From Farysia itapuensis (lineage: Eukaryota > Basidiomycota > Ustilaginomycetes > Ustilaginales > Ustilaginaceae), in contig JALBYC010000014.1 in the NCBI GenBank assembly GCA_023212645.1, positions 62,001-126,000 of the forward strand: a stretch of 64,000 bases of DNA, read 5' to 3'. Made by a program: the position numbers and the translations under genes. The notes below the pieces were generated by a model, which searched no databases, had not been told where the DNA came from, and worked only from the letters and a program-made list of their open reading frames with translations. Position 1 is the stretch's first letter; each line of letters starts with the position of its first letter. Below, piece after piece: positions 1 through 9,656 of the stretch.

Positions 1-2
1 GT

Positions 3-521
3 CAGCTGCCTCCCCGCTTTGGAACGGTGACTAAGCCCAACGAGCCTGCAAGACCACCCACGACTCTGTCACGAGCGCCCTCGTACACGCTTTTGCCCCA
101 CCCAGGACCGCACACCATCGGCTCGCTCACCTCGCCCACAGCACAGAGCGCAGGCATGGACGTCCGCGCTGCAAGCACCGGCATCGTCGCCGGCACTGCT
201 TTCTCCAACGTCGTCTCCACCCCCTCCCCAGCAGTAGCCGACATTGCTGCTCCTCTCAACGGCGGTGGCACTCACAACGACCCTGCCTCCGCGCTAGGCC
301 ACATCGCCGCAACCTCCCCGCACACGGCAGCCGCAAGTGCAGCTCGCGTCCTCGACGAAGGTCTCAGCCAAGTCCCCCACCTCTTCTCCGACCCAAAACA
401 CACACACCAAGGCTCACCACCCTTACTCGCCCTCCTCCCAACGGACAACAAACCGGTAGAACTCCCCTCTGCCCACATCCCTACCCCCCACCACCACCAC
501 CAGCAGGATCGCACCTCTTAA
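3..521 (+). CDS. 3' end of an unknown Pro/Ser/Ala-rich protein (partial, cut by window edge)
   Basis: The reading frame is already open at the first bases of the window and runs to a TAA at 519-521, so this is probably the C-terminal part (about 172 residues) of a gene that starts to the left. The visible protein is low complexity, rich in Pro, Ser, Ala, Thr and His, and ends in a short His/Gln tract followed by DRTS. No domain, membrane segment or signal is visible. The only internal start candidate near the edge is a GTG, which supports truncation rather than a gene starting here. I do not recognise it. A non-coding origin cannot be fully excluded because the opposite strand is also open in places. 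Confidence 0.45.
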   Translation, partial: QLPPRFGTVTKPNEPARPPTTLSRAPSYTLLPHPGPHTIGSLTSPTAQSAGMDVRAASTGIVAGTAFSNVVSTPSPAVADIAAPLNGGGTHNDPASALGHIAATSPHTAAASAARVLDEGLSQVPHLFSDPKHTHQGSPPLLALLPTDNKPVELPSAHIPTPHHHHQQDRTS

Positions 522-850
522 AATCCGTAACTCCCCTTGCTATGTGGGATAACAATCCAGTACTATGCCACGGCGCTAACCTTCGATTGATAGCTTGAGG
601 CGCTGTGAGGGGAAGACGGGTTCAGTTCTTGGCGGTGGCGAGAGCGAGACGCGTGTGACGCCATGACGCAAACGTGCATATATACGGTGTTAGAGCGTGG
701 AAAAGGGCAAATTTTGGATATTTTGGCGCTTTGGCTCCGATTCCGGGATTCCGTCGGACGTCGGACCTCTGTTTCCGGGTTCGACTCCTCCTCACCATCA
801 TTTACGCTGCACTCTTTTGTCCCACACAAACACAGGCGATAACGAGAGGT
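522..850. other. Intergenic region, probable promoter of the GPI-anchored protein gene
   Basis: This 329-base stretch has no convincing gene. It holds the 3' flank of the unknown gene on the left and the leader of the small secreted protein on the right. The frame of the secreted protein stays open upstream to about 674, but those residues look unlike a signal peptide. The hydrophobic signal starts only after the ATG at 851. No other element was recognised. Confidence 0.5.
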
Positions 851-1333
851 ATGAAGCTCAACGCACAAGTTTCAGCGGTCGGGACGAGCTGCTTGGCAGT
901 GATTTGCGTGGTGGTGGCCCTGTTGGCGGTGTTGACCGCTCCAGTGGTTGGTCAGACTTCGTCGTCGGTGGCTACGTCGTCCAGTAGTGGTGCGGGATCG
1001 AGCGGGACGGAGCAGTCGACCAATGCCGCCGCTACCATCGGCAGTGTCATCACCTTCTCGTTTCAGTCTGTCAACACTGCCTCTGCATCATCCACCAGCA
1101 GCGCGAATTCAACAATCAGCTCCACCACGTCCTCCTCGACATCGACTGTAACCAGCACCACTATGAGCTCCTCAACGACATCGTCCACGGTGTCATCATC
1201 ATCGGCGGTCCCAACGACGTCTACAGCTCCTAACGCTGCCCACCCCGCCCTACCCTTGGCCAACACCCACGCACTCCTCCCCGCAGCAGCACTCCTCTTC
1301 ATCCTCTCAAGCAGCATCTGCTTCCTCCTCTAA
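851..1333 (+). CDS. Small Ser/Thr-rich secreted protein, probably GPI-anchored
   Basis: This 160-residue protein starts with a clear signal peptide: MKLN, then a long hydrophobic run of Leu/Val/Ala ending near APVVGQ (about residues 1-31). The middle (about 32-135) is almost entirely Ser, Thr, Ala and Asn, typical of a heavily O-glycosylated stalk. The last 20 residues are hydrophobic (ALLPAAALLFILSSSICFLL) and end at the stop codon, which is the pattern of a GPI-attachment signal. The ATG at 851 was preferred over an in-frame start at 674 because it places the signal peptide at the N terminus. The likely location is the plasma membrane or cell wall. The family is not recognisable because of the low complexity. 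It converges on the TTC27-like gene with 120 bases between. Confidence 0.7.
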   Translation: MKLNAQVSAVGTSCLAVICVVVALLAVLTAPVVGQTSSSVATSSSSGAGSSGTEQSTNAAATIGSVITFSFQSVNTASASSTSSANSTISSTTSSSTSTVTSTTMSSSTTSSTVSSSSAVPTTSTAPNAAHPALPLANTHALLPAAALLFILSSSICFLL

Positions 1334-1453
1334 CCTTCCCCCCCGCCGCGGCCGTCCGCTCGCTCGCTCGCACCCGCGCTTTTCGTCCCCGAAATATACA
1401 CACTGGTTTTGGCAAAACTTGTATTTTTCCGTGCGTACGTTATGTGTGTGGCG

Positions 1454-4400
1454 CTAGTTCTTGAGTTGCTCAAGTAGTTCTTTTGCCTCTTCGAACTCGG
1501 GCTCGCCGTCGTAGTACGGTTTGGTCTTGGCGATAAACGTTCTGACAAGCGTGCGTGCCTGAAACTCTGGCTTCGGCCCTTCAACAACAGCAACACCGTC
1601 GCCCTCGGACGACAATGACGATGCATTCCGCTCGGATAGGTCGAGTAATCGGTCAACGACGTTGCGCAAATCGTGGAGGAGCGCGACAAACACGTCCTTC
1701 TCCCCCCCCACCGCGGGTCCCCCTCCTCCTCCGCCCCCAACCCCACCGGTGTTGGTGTCGAAGGCTTGCTTGAACGCCAAGTTGTAACTGGTAAGCAGTG
1801 CATGTTGCACTGCACGGGCGTGTTCACCATTCCACGTCAGCAAGCGTGCATACAGCTGCCATATTTCGACACTCGACGAAATGCGTGTGAGCAGGGTCGA
1901 GTCAAACAGCCGTCGAATGGCGGGGTACAGTCCCAGGCCGGTATTGCTGTCCAGTCTCGGCGCCACCGCCGCTGCTTCGCGACCACGATCGTCGTTGTTG
2001 GTCGTGGCTTCGAACCGTTCGACCTGCGCTAGTGCCTGGTGCTCGAGCTCGGCCCGGGGCGTGTGTGTCACCGCACCGACGAGTCGTGCAAGCACCGCCA
2101 GATCAACTGTCGCAGCTTTGGCAGCGTCGCTGGTGAGACTCTTGGTCTGCAGCTCGGTAACGCGCACCATGGCCCGCGCTGCTTCCAGCAGAAAGCCAAT
2201 ATCAGCACACACAACCATGTAGTTGTACCACACGCGCCAATTGTCGTGCGCAAAGCGGAGGGATTGTCCGAGTGAGCGGTGGGCGAGTAGCTTGAGTGAG
2301 TATGCGCTCGCCACGCTTCGTCCCGCTGTCGATGGGGGTACACTGCGAGTGCCGCCGCTTCCGCCGCCGACGAGTGCGGCACCGGGGTTGGGAAGACCAG
2401 TCTCCGTGTCCGCGTCCGTACTGCTGTCCGTCTCCGTATCGGATGAGGAGGACAGTTCAACACCAGAGTCGGAGCGAGAACTGCCACTCCACTCGCTATC
2501 CGCGCCAGTTTCGCCCGCGTCTTGCTCCCAAAGTCGATCGGCTTCTTCCTCGGCCTCGAGGATGTCGGGCAGTGCACCTTGCAGAGCCATGCGCTCGATA
2601 CCCGCAGCTTGTGGACCAGCAGACGCATCAGCCTCGTCCACCATGCGCAGGTAGCAACTCGCCAGATTGTTCCAGCTCTCGGCATCTTCATCGTCCAGAG
2701 CCGTACAGCGTCGGAAACACTGTGCGCCGTCCTTCCACTTCTCCAGTCGCATGTAGCAGCAGCCGAGCAAGAACCAGGATCGGGTGTACAGCGGGTTGAT
2801 GCGCAGCCCGTGCTTCAGCCACGCAGCAGCGTCTGTGAAGTTGGACAGTGCAAAGTAGACGCCGCCGAGACTTCGGGCTGCTCGGGAGGAAGAGTGCGAG
2901 GAAATCTGCCACGCTTTTGTGTAGTGCGCGATGGCAGACGTTGGTTCGAGGTCGCCGAGAAGACACCAGAGCTTAGCCTCGCGGGCTCTGTCGAGTCGTT
3001 GGTACATGACGGATTGCGCTTCGCTGCGCTCTGTCTCTGCGGGTACGGCTGCTTGACGACGACGACGCGCGGAAACGTCAACGTCAGCCTCGACCTTCTT
3101 GCCCTCAAGCAACTCGCGCACCACCTCGATTCCTTCCTCTTGTCGACCCAGCATGCCCAAACACTGAACCACTTCCTCCCACATCTCGATCCGCTCGTAG
3201 ATCTCGAGCGCGGACCGCGTGACACCGATACTCGCATACCGCCGCGCGAGCTCAGACTGCATCTCCCACTTGGGCGCCAGGTCGAGGCTGTGGAAGTAAC
3301 GCAGTCGCTCCTGGATCGACGAGTCGTTGGTCGGCATCTGATCGATCAGCGCTTGCAGCTGTAGAACCGACCGCTCGACTGTCCTCGTGCGCGTTGACTC
3401 GAGACGCGCGCGCAGGAGGAGCGACATGGTGTGCACCATCCAGTTCTGCGGATGACTGACGACACGCGCGACAAACACTTGCATCTGGTTGGCAGTCAGG
3501 CCGTGTGCCGGCTGCGTGTTGCGGATGTTCAGGCAGAGTGCTAGCAGGATACACTGGTCTAGCACGGCCAACGCTGGCTGCGCATTCGGGTCGAGTGTCA
3601 ACAAATCTCTTTCACCTCCCTTGTCGGCGGCTTCCCCAACTGTGGATGTAAACTTGGTCTGTTCCAGTAGCAAGTCATCGTTGAGGGCATAGGTCGATGG
3701 CATGCCGGTCACCTGCTCGGTTGGATTCGCCTTGGAAGCAAATCCCGTCTCCAAAGGTTCGACTTTCGCTTCGTCGTCACCAGTCGCAGAATGCGTAGCT
3801 GCTTTTTGCTCCGCCGGTGTCGTGCTATCAGCGACGGGTTTGGCACTTTGAGCGAGCAGGACGAGCTGCGTCTTGTCCTCTTTCTGGAACTTGGTCCTTT
3901 TGCCCAGCGCTCCAGACATTTGGTACCGCAGTCCGTTCATCTTGGCCGCTTGAACGAATCCTTCTGACGCTTCTCTGTCGTTCCCCAGGCGTTGTAGTGC
4001 GATGCCGCGCTCCAAGAGTAGACGAGCAGAAAGTTCGGACCATGCACCCTGCTCCTCGCCGGCTGACGCCACACGCGCCTCTAGCAGTGTACTGAGCTTC
4101 TGCACAGGCCCAAACACCTTGCTGCCAAAAGCCACCGGCTCGTCCAACACATGGCTCTGCACAGTAAAGACACGCAGCCTCCACCACGGCAGCGTCTCGA
4201 CGTCGCACTTTGCGGAGCCTTGCTGCAAAGTCCACAGCGCTTCGAACAGCATTTTGGAGAATACGAGGAGGAAGGGTGCTTGACAAAGGTGGTATGCTGG
4301 TTCTCCATTGAACGCCAACGCCTCCAGAGAAGCACGGTGTATCGTTTGAGCAGCGACTTGCTCAGCTTTGTCCTCCTCTTGTGCGTCCACAGATCGTTGT

Positions 4401-5809
4401 GGGAATGCGTCTGGCGCTGCATGGCGCAGGAGGGTGTAAGAGTCAAGCGAAGCTGCGAGGTCAGGACCAGTCCAATTGACCTGGACGAAAGCATGAAGTG
4501 CACTGATTGCAATGCAAAGTACCTCGAACACAACGTTGCTCTGCGCCTGTGCGTCAAGTAACGAAGCGACAGCGTCGACGACAGCATCTTGCAACTTGCT
4601 GAGGTCGAAAGTGGTTGATCGAGCCAGACTCGAGCCCAATGACGTGGCAAAGGGACGGAGCAGTGCAGACGACACACTGGACTGCAATTGAGCGGCAAAA
4701 TCGCCAGCGATCGTCTTGTCGACGTATTTTGGGACTTGCGCCTCCTCGGAGGAGTTGGTGATGAGATTCCACTGGAAATGGGAGGGCGCTATTGGCGCTT
4801 CTTCCAACGCCTTGCCGGACAGCGTCTTGACTGTGTGGGCACTCTTCCTAGACGCGGCGTGCAATGCGCGATACAGTGCATCTAGATCTGGGAACGTAGG
4901 AACGAACGGGTCATAATTCGGGATATTTTCTTCGTCCGAGTTAGCTTCATCTTCTGCTTGTCCCGCTGCTGGAGATTCCGGACCGTTAGATGGGAGCTGA
5001 AAGGACGATCGCGGATTTAGCCACCCAATGGCACCGAGATCGAGCGGAGAGGTTGTCTTTTGGGCGATGTTGTTCGTCTGCACAAGTATGGCGCTGAGGA
5101 GCAGATCAGAGACTTCTTTCGTCACCACAGCATTTGTGTCCGAGTCGTCGCTGTGTTCAAAGTGCTCCTTGACCCAGAGCGCTACCAGGGAGGCCAAGCT
5201 AGGGACTGTGCCGATGGGCGTCTCTGCTGTGGATGGAGGGAAGATGGCTATTTGGAGTCGTTCGTTGATCGTCCCGTTCGGGTCGTGTATGTCCAGAGGT
5301 ACCGAGTTTCGTGTGTCAATGACACCAAAGATCTCGGCACCATGTAGGTCTTGCCATTGCGCCCATGCTTCTGGGGACGTGAGATTCGCCGCTTCGCCCA
5401 CAAGCACAACTTTCTTCTTGGAAGTATAAGCGTTGATGGTCTTGTACACTGCGTCGTCTTCAAAAATCAGGTTCTCTTCCGCTACGAGTGCAGTCTGCAG
5501 CGCTAGTGGTAGCTCCGGCGCCGACTCTTGCAGCACAGCCGAGCGAGGGCCAGAAATTACCGGAACATACCGAAACTGTGTGAACTGCTGGTGCTTGATG
5601 CTCTGCTGTAAGTATGCAAACACCAGAGCGGTTATTGCCTGGTCCAACGTTGGATTGGACGAGGTTACGACATACACGGCATCTTCATTGTCCAAAGCGC
5701 CAGACTCGAGCAGGGACTTTGTCTGTTTGAGAAAGTGGTTGAGCTTCGTATGTGGTAGTGGTCTGGAGAAGCGCTGTCTCGGTACAGCGCCCACTGTACT
5801 CATGGCCAT
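1454..5809 (-). CDS. TTC27/Emw1-type TPR protein with an N-terminal degenerate DHH (exopolyphosphatase-like) domain
   Basis: This is one uninterrupted frame of about 1451 residues. The C-terminal two thirds match the TTC27/Emw1 family: an NWTGP motif near residue 445, GEPAYHL and LPWWRLRV motifs, and tandem TPRs (about 950-1075) including WFLLGCCYMRLEKW and WNNLASCYLRM. Emw1 is an essential yeast TPR protein linked to cell-wall integrity, and TTC27 is implicated in assembly of large complexes and rRNA processing. The first about 345 residues follow the layout of the PPX1/prune DHH domain, but the metal-binding motifs are broken (NPTLDQ, GVIDTRN and LVQTNN where active enzymes have NxxxDxDS, DHH/DHN and LxDT). 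The frame extends to an ATG at 5899, but that extension is coded by a long A/T homopolymer, so the ATG pair at 5809/5803 was preferred. The C-terminal part has a poly-Gly tract and several acidic Ser-rich linkers. Confidence 0.85.
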   Translation of the reverse strand: MAMSTVGAVPRQRFSRPLPHTKLNHFLKQTKSLLESGALDNEDAVYVVTSSNPTLDQAITALVFAYLQQSIKHQQFTQFRYVPVISGPRSAVLQESAPELPLALQTALVAEENLIFEDDAVYKTINAYTSKKKVVLVGEAANLTSPEAWAQWQDLHGAEIFGVIDTRNSVPLDIHDPNGTINERLQIAIFPPSTAETPIGTVPSLASLVALWVKEHFEHSDDSDTNAVVTKEVSDLLLSAILVQTNNIAQKTTSPLDLGAIGWLNPRSSFQLPSNGPESPAAGQAEDEANSDEENIPNYDPFVPTFPDLDALYRALHAASRKSAHTVKTLSGKALEEAPIAPSHFQWNLITNSSEEAQVPKYVDKTIAGDFAAQLQSSVSSALLRPFATSLGSSLARSTTFDLSKLQDAVVDAVASLLDAQAQSNVVFEVLCIAISALHAFVQVNWTGPDLAASLDSYTLLRHAAPDAFPQRSVDAQEEDKAEQVAAQTIHRASLEALAFNGEPAYHLCQAPFLLVFSKMLFEALWTLQQGSAKCDVETLPWWRLRVFTVQSHVLDEPVAFGSKVFGPVQKLSTLLEARVASAGEEQGAWSELSARLLLERGIALQRLGNDREASEGFVQAAKMNGLRYQMSGALGKRTKFQKEDKTQLVLLAQSAKPVADSTTPAEQKAATHSATGDDEAKVEPLETGFASKANPTEQVTGMPSTYALNDDLLLEQTKFTSTVGEAADKGGERDLLTLDPNAQPALAVLDQCILLALCLNIRNTQPAHGLTANQMQVFVARVVSHPQNWMVHTMSLLLRARLESTRTRTVERSVLQLQALIDQMPTNDSSIQERLRYFHSLDLAPKWEMQSELARRYASIGVTRSALEIYERIEMWEEVVQCLGMLGRQEEGIEVVRELLEGKKVEADVDVSARRRRQAAVPAETERSEAQSVMYQRLDRAREAKLWCLLGDLEPTSAIAHYTKAWQISSHSSSRAARSLGGVYFALSNFTDAAAWLKHGLRINPLYTRSWFLLGCCYMRLEKWKDGAQCFRRCTALDDEDAESWNNLASCYLRMVDEADASAGPQAAGIERMALQGALPDILEAEEEADRLWEQDAGETGADSEWSGSSRSDSGVELSSSSDTETDSSTDADTETGLPNPGAALVGGGSGGTRSVPPSTAGRSVASAYSLKLLAHRSLGQSLRFAHDNWRVWYNYMVVCADIGFLLEAARAMVRVTELQTKSLTSDAAKAATVDLAVLARLVGAVTHTPRAELEHQALAQVERFEATTNNDDRGREAAAVAPRLDSNTGLGLYPAIRRLFDSTLLTRISSSVEIWQLYARLLTWNGEHARAVQHALLTSYNLAFKQAFDTNTGGVGGGGGGGPAVGGEKDVFVALLHDLRNVVDRLLDLSERNASSLSSEGDGVAVVEGPKPEFQARTLVRTFIAKTKPYYDGEPEFEEAKELLEQLKN

Positions 5810-5975
5810 GCTGTGCTGTTCTCCGGTGAGAATGGAAGAACGGGCGAACATGATGTTCTTCCACATTTTTTTGGTTTTTTTTTTGGCTCCAACCTCCATA
5901 ATCCGATTCCCGAGATTTGTGCACTGTTTACGGCTATGTATATTCTGTGATTGTGATTGCTACTATGTGTACATG

Positions 5976-8900
5976 CTATGCCATGCGGGAAGCTTTAAAA
6001 CGGCTGACTTTCTTCGGCTTCGCCTGCTCTTCACCAGCATCCTCGAGTTGGGCTGGAACTGGGGCTGTCGAGCCTTGTTCGTGCGCAGACGGTCGAGACC
6101 CAATCTGTGGTGGAGCGATACCTTGCTTTAGTTGCCGCTGCAGCCTTCTCGTTTCCGCAAGTTTTTGCGCTTGTTCCGGATTGTTCTGTTTCCAGTCGAG
6201 ACGATCGAGACGGCTGCGCATGTTGAGTTCGGCGCGGACGTCGTCATCGTCGCTGGAGGCGCCTTCGAGTTCGACCGGTTTGCCGGCATTGCCGGTGAGC
6301 ACTTGGCCATTTTTGGGGTACCGCACAGGAGCAAGCTGTGGAATGACCATCAGAGGTGCTCCCGGTGCGGCGAGTTCGCTCGAGGCGGCGGCGGCCGTGG
6401 TACCATCCATTCCTCTCCATACCGGCTCGATTGCGGGATCTGAATTCTGACCTAGGTTGCGGGCGGATTGAAACATTGACGTGAGCTCTTGTGCTGATCC
6501 TGGCGTTCTAGCAGAGGGCTGCTGCGAGCTGAGCGATGCTTTAAAGCGAGAGATGCGTGATTTTGCACTAGTATCACTGGTGGTAGTATTTCCTTGATAT
6601 TCCGGATCGTCCACAGTTGCGTCCAGTGGGACAAAGTCGTCGATCAAGTCATCATCGTCAACGTCATCATCGATGTGGGTAGAGTTAGCCGATGGCGTGG
6701 CGTCCGCGTCACTGCCAGGCATGGTAAGACCTAACGCCTGCAGTCTAGCTTTGGCTTCTGCATACTCTCGCATCAAGGCGTCGTTGCCAGAAAGCCCAAG
6801 CGTGTCAGCATCCATGTTCGGAGCAAGAGCGAGCAAGTCATCCGGATCATAATCGAAATCGTCCTCATCGATTTCATCGTCAGTGGGGACGTCCCAATCG
6901 AGATCGTCCTGGTCTTCCTCTGCATCACCATCAGTAAGCTGCTGTGCACGATTGTTAAGGTAGGTGTCGAAGTAGTCGTCGTCGGCGTCAAGATCTTCGT
7001 CTGCGTCGGCGCCCTCGCCGGTGATCTTGGGTTCTTCCTGCTCTTCATCGACCTCGCCATCGTCTTCGTCTTGATGGTTATCAAGCTTGGCAGAAGAGTC
7101 AATTGCCATCTCTTGATCGTCTGCGTCTTCGTCGACATTGCTGGAGGAAGGAGCGCCGAAGCGGACACGACCGGGACGCGGCACATCATCATCCGCTCTT
7201 GGCCGCGCTAAGTTCTGCCCATCCCCTTCGTCTTGAGTGCTGGCCGCCTGTTCGAGCCCTGCATGCTGTCGTTGCATTTTCTCGGCGTACGCTTTTGAAG
7301 GTCGAGCATGGGGCACAGCTGCCGGGAGACCCATCCCGACACGTCGCTTCTCCAAATCATTATCGCCTAAAGCCGCTCGATCCAGAGCCGACATTCCCAG
7401 CGACTCGGTCGGCGCTCTTGGCAGCCCTTCACCAACCTTTTCCGCTGCGCGGATCGGTTTGACCGGCACGAATTTCGGCGGTTTCTTGTTCAGAAAGCCG
7501 CGCTGAAACGCACCACTGGGCACGTTCGTATTTGATTCAGTAGCAGCAGCTGCGGCGGCGGCGGGTTTAGATGCCGATGCTGTGCGTTCCATGACCGCTT
7601 GTCCAAGCGCAGGTTTTTCTTGCAAGCGACGGACGTGGTCTGCCTGTCTCTGTTCTTCTTCGCGCCTAGCGCGCTCGGTGATGGCTTCCGGTGTAGACTG
7701 TTGCTGTTCCTGCTCGTGCGCTTCTTGCATTTTGCGCAATAGGTCGGCAGGCGGAGCACTTGGGTGGCCTTCGACCACCGCTGGACCGAGCAGGTTGACG
7801 ATTTTCTCGGCTTCCTGTTCGACGCCGATATCGTCCTTGTGGCGCTTTTCCGCCGTACCCGAGCCTGAATCTGACCTGTGGGTGCTTAGACGCTCTGATG
7901 GTGGTTGGGAGAGGGAAGGTATCGACAGATCTTTCTCCTTGACGCGGATGCTGGATTTGAGCGCACGCTGGAGGGGCGTCATTCCCGTGTGGGCGGCAGC
8001 ATCTGGGTGCGCTCGTTCGGGACTTTTGATCCGGACGCTTTTGCGAGTCGGCGTGCTGGTCCCACTGGCAACAGGGCTCGAACCGAGTTCCTCGTGCTTG
8101 ATCGTCGAGAGGGGTGGGACGCTGTTGATGGCTTTGGTGAGTGGAGTGGGGGTGTGGCTGCGAGAGGGCCTTTCTTCGCTCGACTCTTGCGCCCTACGCA
8201 TATCGCCTTCGAGCTCCTCCTGTGTGTAGCTACTTTGCAAAGCACCAGGGCTGGAGGGGTTCAAGTTGAGGAAGCCACGTCGAATACCGGTCGATCCAAA
8301 CGAGGGTCGTTGTACGACCGACGGCCGCGAAGCGACGTTGTTCTTCAGCGCGGATTTGGGTGGTGGGGGACGTGTGGCCGAGACAATCGCGGGCAGGAGT
8401 GTCGCGGAAGTATCGCTCTCAACCTCGGGAGGTGGAGGAGAGGGCGTACGTGTACGCAAGACTACGCGGAACTCCTGCTCTGCCGGGAGTGGCTCTTCCC
8501 CAGCACTCGCCGCGCTGCGTTGCGCAGCGTCGGGCGAGGCTGGTTGTTCCTCTTGCGCTTCCTCCCGCTCCAGTTTGCTGAATACATCATTCATCCACTT
8601 CTGTCTCTGCGTTTTGTCCGAGGCCACGCTGGTGTTTGAGCGGATGAACGGCTGCATGTAGGCCGGTGCTGTCGTTGCTGTCTCACCTTCCGCCAAGTCG
8701 GGTAGCTTCTCGATAGGTTCGAAAAAGGGCAGACCTTCTTCGTTGAGCGCTTCCTGCTGCTCGTTGACTGTGTGCAAAGGTCCGGCGTCGGCGGGCGGGG
8801 TGTGGTCGACGTTACCGGAAGATCCTAGACGCAGTGCGTGTGCAGCCAGCTGGAGACGCTGTCTGCGCGCGTCGAGCTGCAACTTTGCATCGTGCCTGCT

Positions 8901-9401
8901 CATCTTTACAAACTGCACGTCGAGAGTTCTGCTCGGGTGAGACAGATGTGTCTGCACCACAAAGCTGTCCCGCGCGCTGGTAGAAGGATGAGGTGGGAGG
9001 GGTGTGTTTTCTAGTGCGAGTTCGTCGGTAAGGCTGAGTCCCGAGGGAAGCTGTCGAACGTACACCTGGTCTGGATCTACCATCTTAGCAGGCCAGAATG
9101 CGACCCCTCCTATCGGCTGCAACACTGCGTCGCCCACCTGGCCTCGGTCAGGGCGAACCTGCTGCCCGAGCCCAGACCTCGATTGAAGCTGGTCCCGCAC
9201 TGTGTCAAGTACCGCCAATGACCGCTCCACCTCCTTTAACGCCCTCCCATCGCCATCTGTTGTATCGCCACGAGGTGGGAGGCTTCGCTCCCGATGTGCT
9301 TGCAGAAGCGCCTGTGCAGTCTCCGACACTTCTGCCGAATCTGGCGGCACCGTGTCACCCGCTCCCATCAATGAGGTCGACATGGTCATGGTCTGCACCA
9401 A
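5976..9401 (-). CDS. BUD27: URI/Bud27-type unconventional prefoldin
   Basis: This protein of about 1141 residues resembles URI1/Bud27, a prefoldin-like cochaperone that helps assemble RNA polymerases in the cytoplasm and is linked to TOR signalling. The N-terminal 150 residues show an alpha-prefoldin layout: helix, then GGVAFWPAKMVDPDQVYV, similar to the beta-hairpin segment of prefoldins, then a second helix. A GLPFFEPIE motif sits near residue 225. The long middle part is disordered and acidic. Repeated SRFKAS boxes, one near residue 970 and one at the very C terminus (KKVSRFKASRMA), match the C-terminal URI/Bud27 (DUF3835) signature. RGFLN boxes also recur (RRGFLNLN, QRGFLNKK). The start is the first ATG, with alternatives at codons 5 and 7. 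The gene is tandem to TTC27, which lies 166 bases downstream. Confidence 0.75.
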   Translation of the reverse strand: MVQTMTMSTSLMGAGDTVPPDSAEVSETAQALLQAHRERSLPPRGDTTDGDGRALKEVERSLAVLDTVRDQLQSRSGLGQQVRPDRGQVGDAVLQPIGGVAFWPAKMVDPDQVYVRQLPSGLSLTDELALENTPLPPHPSTSARDSFVVQTHLSHPSRTLDVQFVKMSRHDAKLQLDARRQRLQLAAHALRLGSSGNVDHTPPADAGPLHTVNEQQEALNEEGLPFFEPIEKLPDLAEGETATTAPAYMQPFIRSNTSVASDKTQRQKWMNDVFSKLEREEAQEEQPASPDAAQRSAASAGEEPLPAEQEFRVVLRTRTPSPPPPEVESDTSATLLPAIVSATRPPPPKSALKNNVASRPSVVQRPSFGSTGIRRGFLNLNPSSPGALQSSYTQEELEGDMRRAQESSEERPSRSHTPTPLTKAINSVPPLSTIKHEELGSSPVASGTSTPTRKSVRIKSPERAHPDAAAHTGMTPLQRALKSSIRVKEKDLSIPSLSQPPSERLSTHRSDSGSGTAEKRHKDDIGVEQEAEKIVNLLGPAVVEGHPSAPPADLLRKMQEAHEQEQQQSTPEAITERARREEEQRQADHVRRLQEKPALGQAVMERTASASKPAAAAAAATESNTNVPSGAFQRGFLNKKPPKFVPVKPIRAAEKVGEGLPRAPTESLGMSALDRAALGDNDLEKRRVGMGLPAAVPHARPSKAYAEKMQRQHAGLEQAASTQDEGDGQNLARPRADDDVPRPGRVRFGAPSSSNVDEDADDQEMAIDSSAKLDNHQDEDDGEVDEEQEEPKITGEGADADEDLDADDDYFDTYLNNRAQQLTDGDAEEDQDDLDWDVPTDDEIDEDDFDYDPDDLLALAPNMDADTLGLSGNDALMREYAEAKARLQALGLTMPGSDADATPSANSTHIDDDVDDDDLIDDFVPLDATVDDPEYQGNTTTSDTSAKSRISRFKASLSSQQPSARTPGSAQELTSMFQSARNLGQNSDPAIEPVWRGMDGTTAAAASSELAAPGAPLMVIPQLAPVRYPKNGQVLTGNAGKPVELEGASSDDDDVRAELNMRSRLDRLDWKQNNPEQAQKLAETRRLQRQLKQGIAPPQIGSRPSAHEQGSTAPVPAQLEDAGEEQAKPKKVSRFKASRMA

Positions 9402-9656
9402 AGATGTCTCGCCTTTTTTCCTTCTTTTTTTACCCCAGATTCGTAGCTAGACAGCTCAGACGAGCACCGCCAAAACTCGATTTAATTCGCCGACTTTTTC
9501 TCTCTTTTTTTCTTACTCAGACATTCCGAGCCTTCCCGACTTCCAACAACGTTAGTCTCAAGCAACAAAGGACACGAAGCTTGCATATTCTGATGATGAT
9601 GGATAATGTCAATGAAACGAGAAAATGCTAAGGGAAGGATGGCCAGCGATACGTGC

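Noticed and set aside
774..790. Perfect B-box word GGTTCGACTCC
   Set aside because: The flanking bases do not form a T-stem and no A box lies at the right distance.
5433..6131. 232-codon plus-strand frame across the TTC27/URI boundary
   Set aside because: It is antisense to the start of the TTC27 gene and the end of URI, and its translation has no family-like features.
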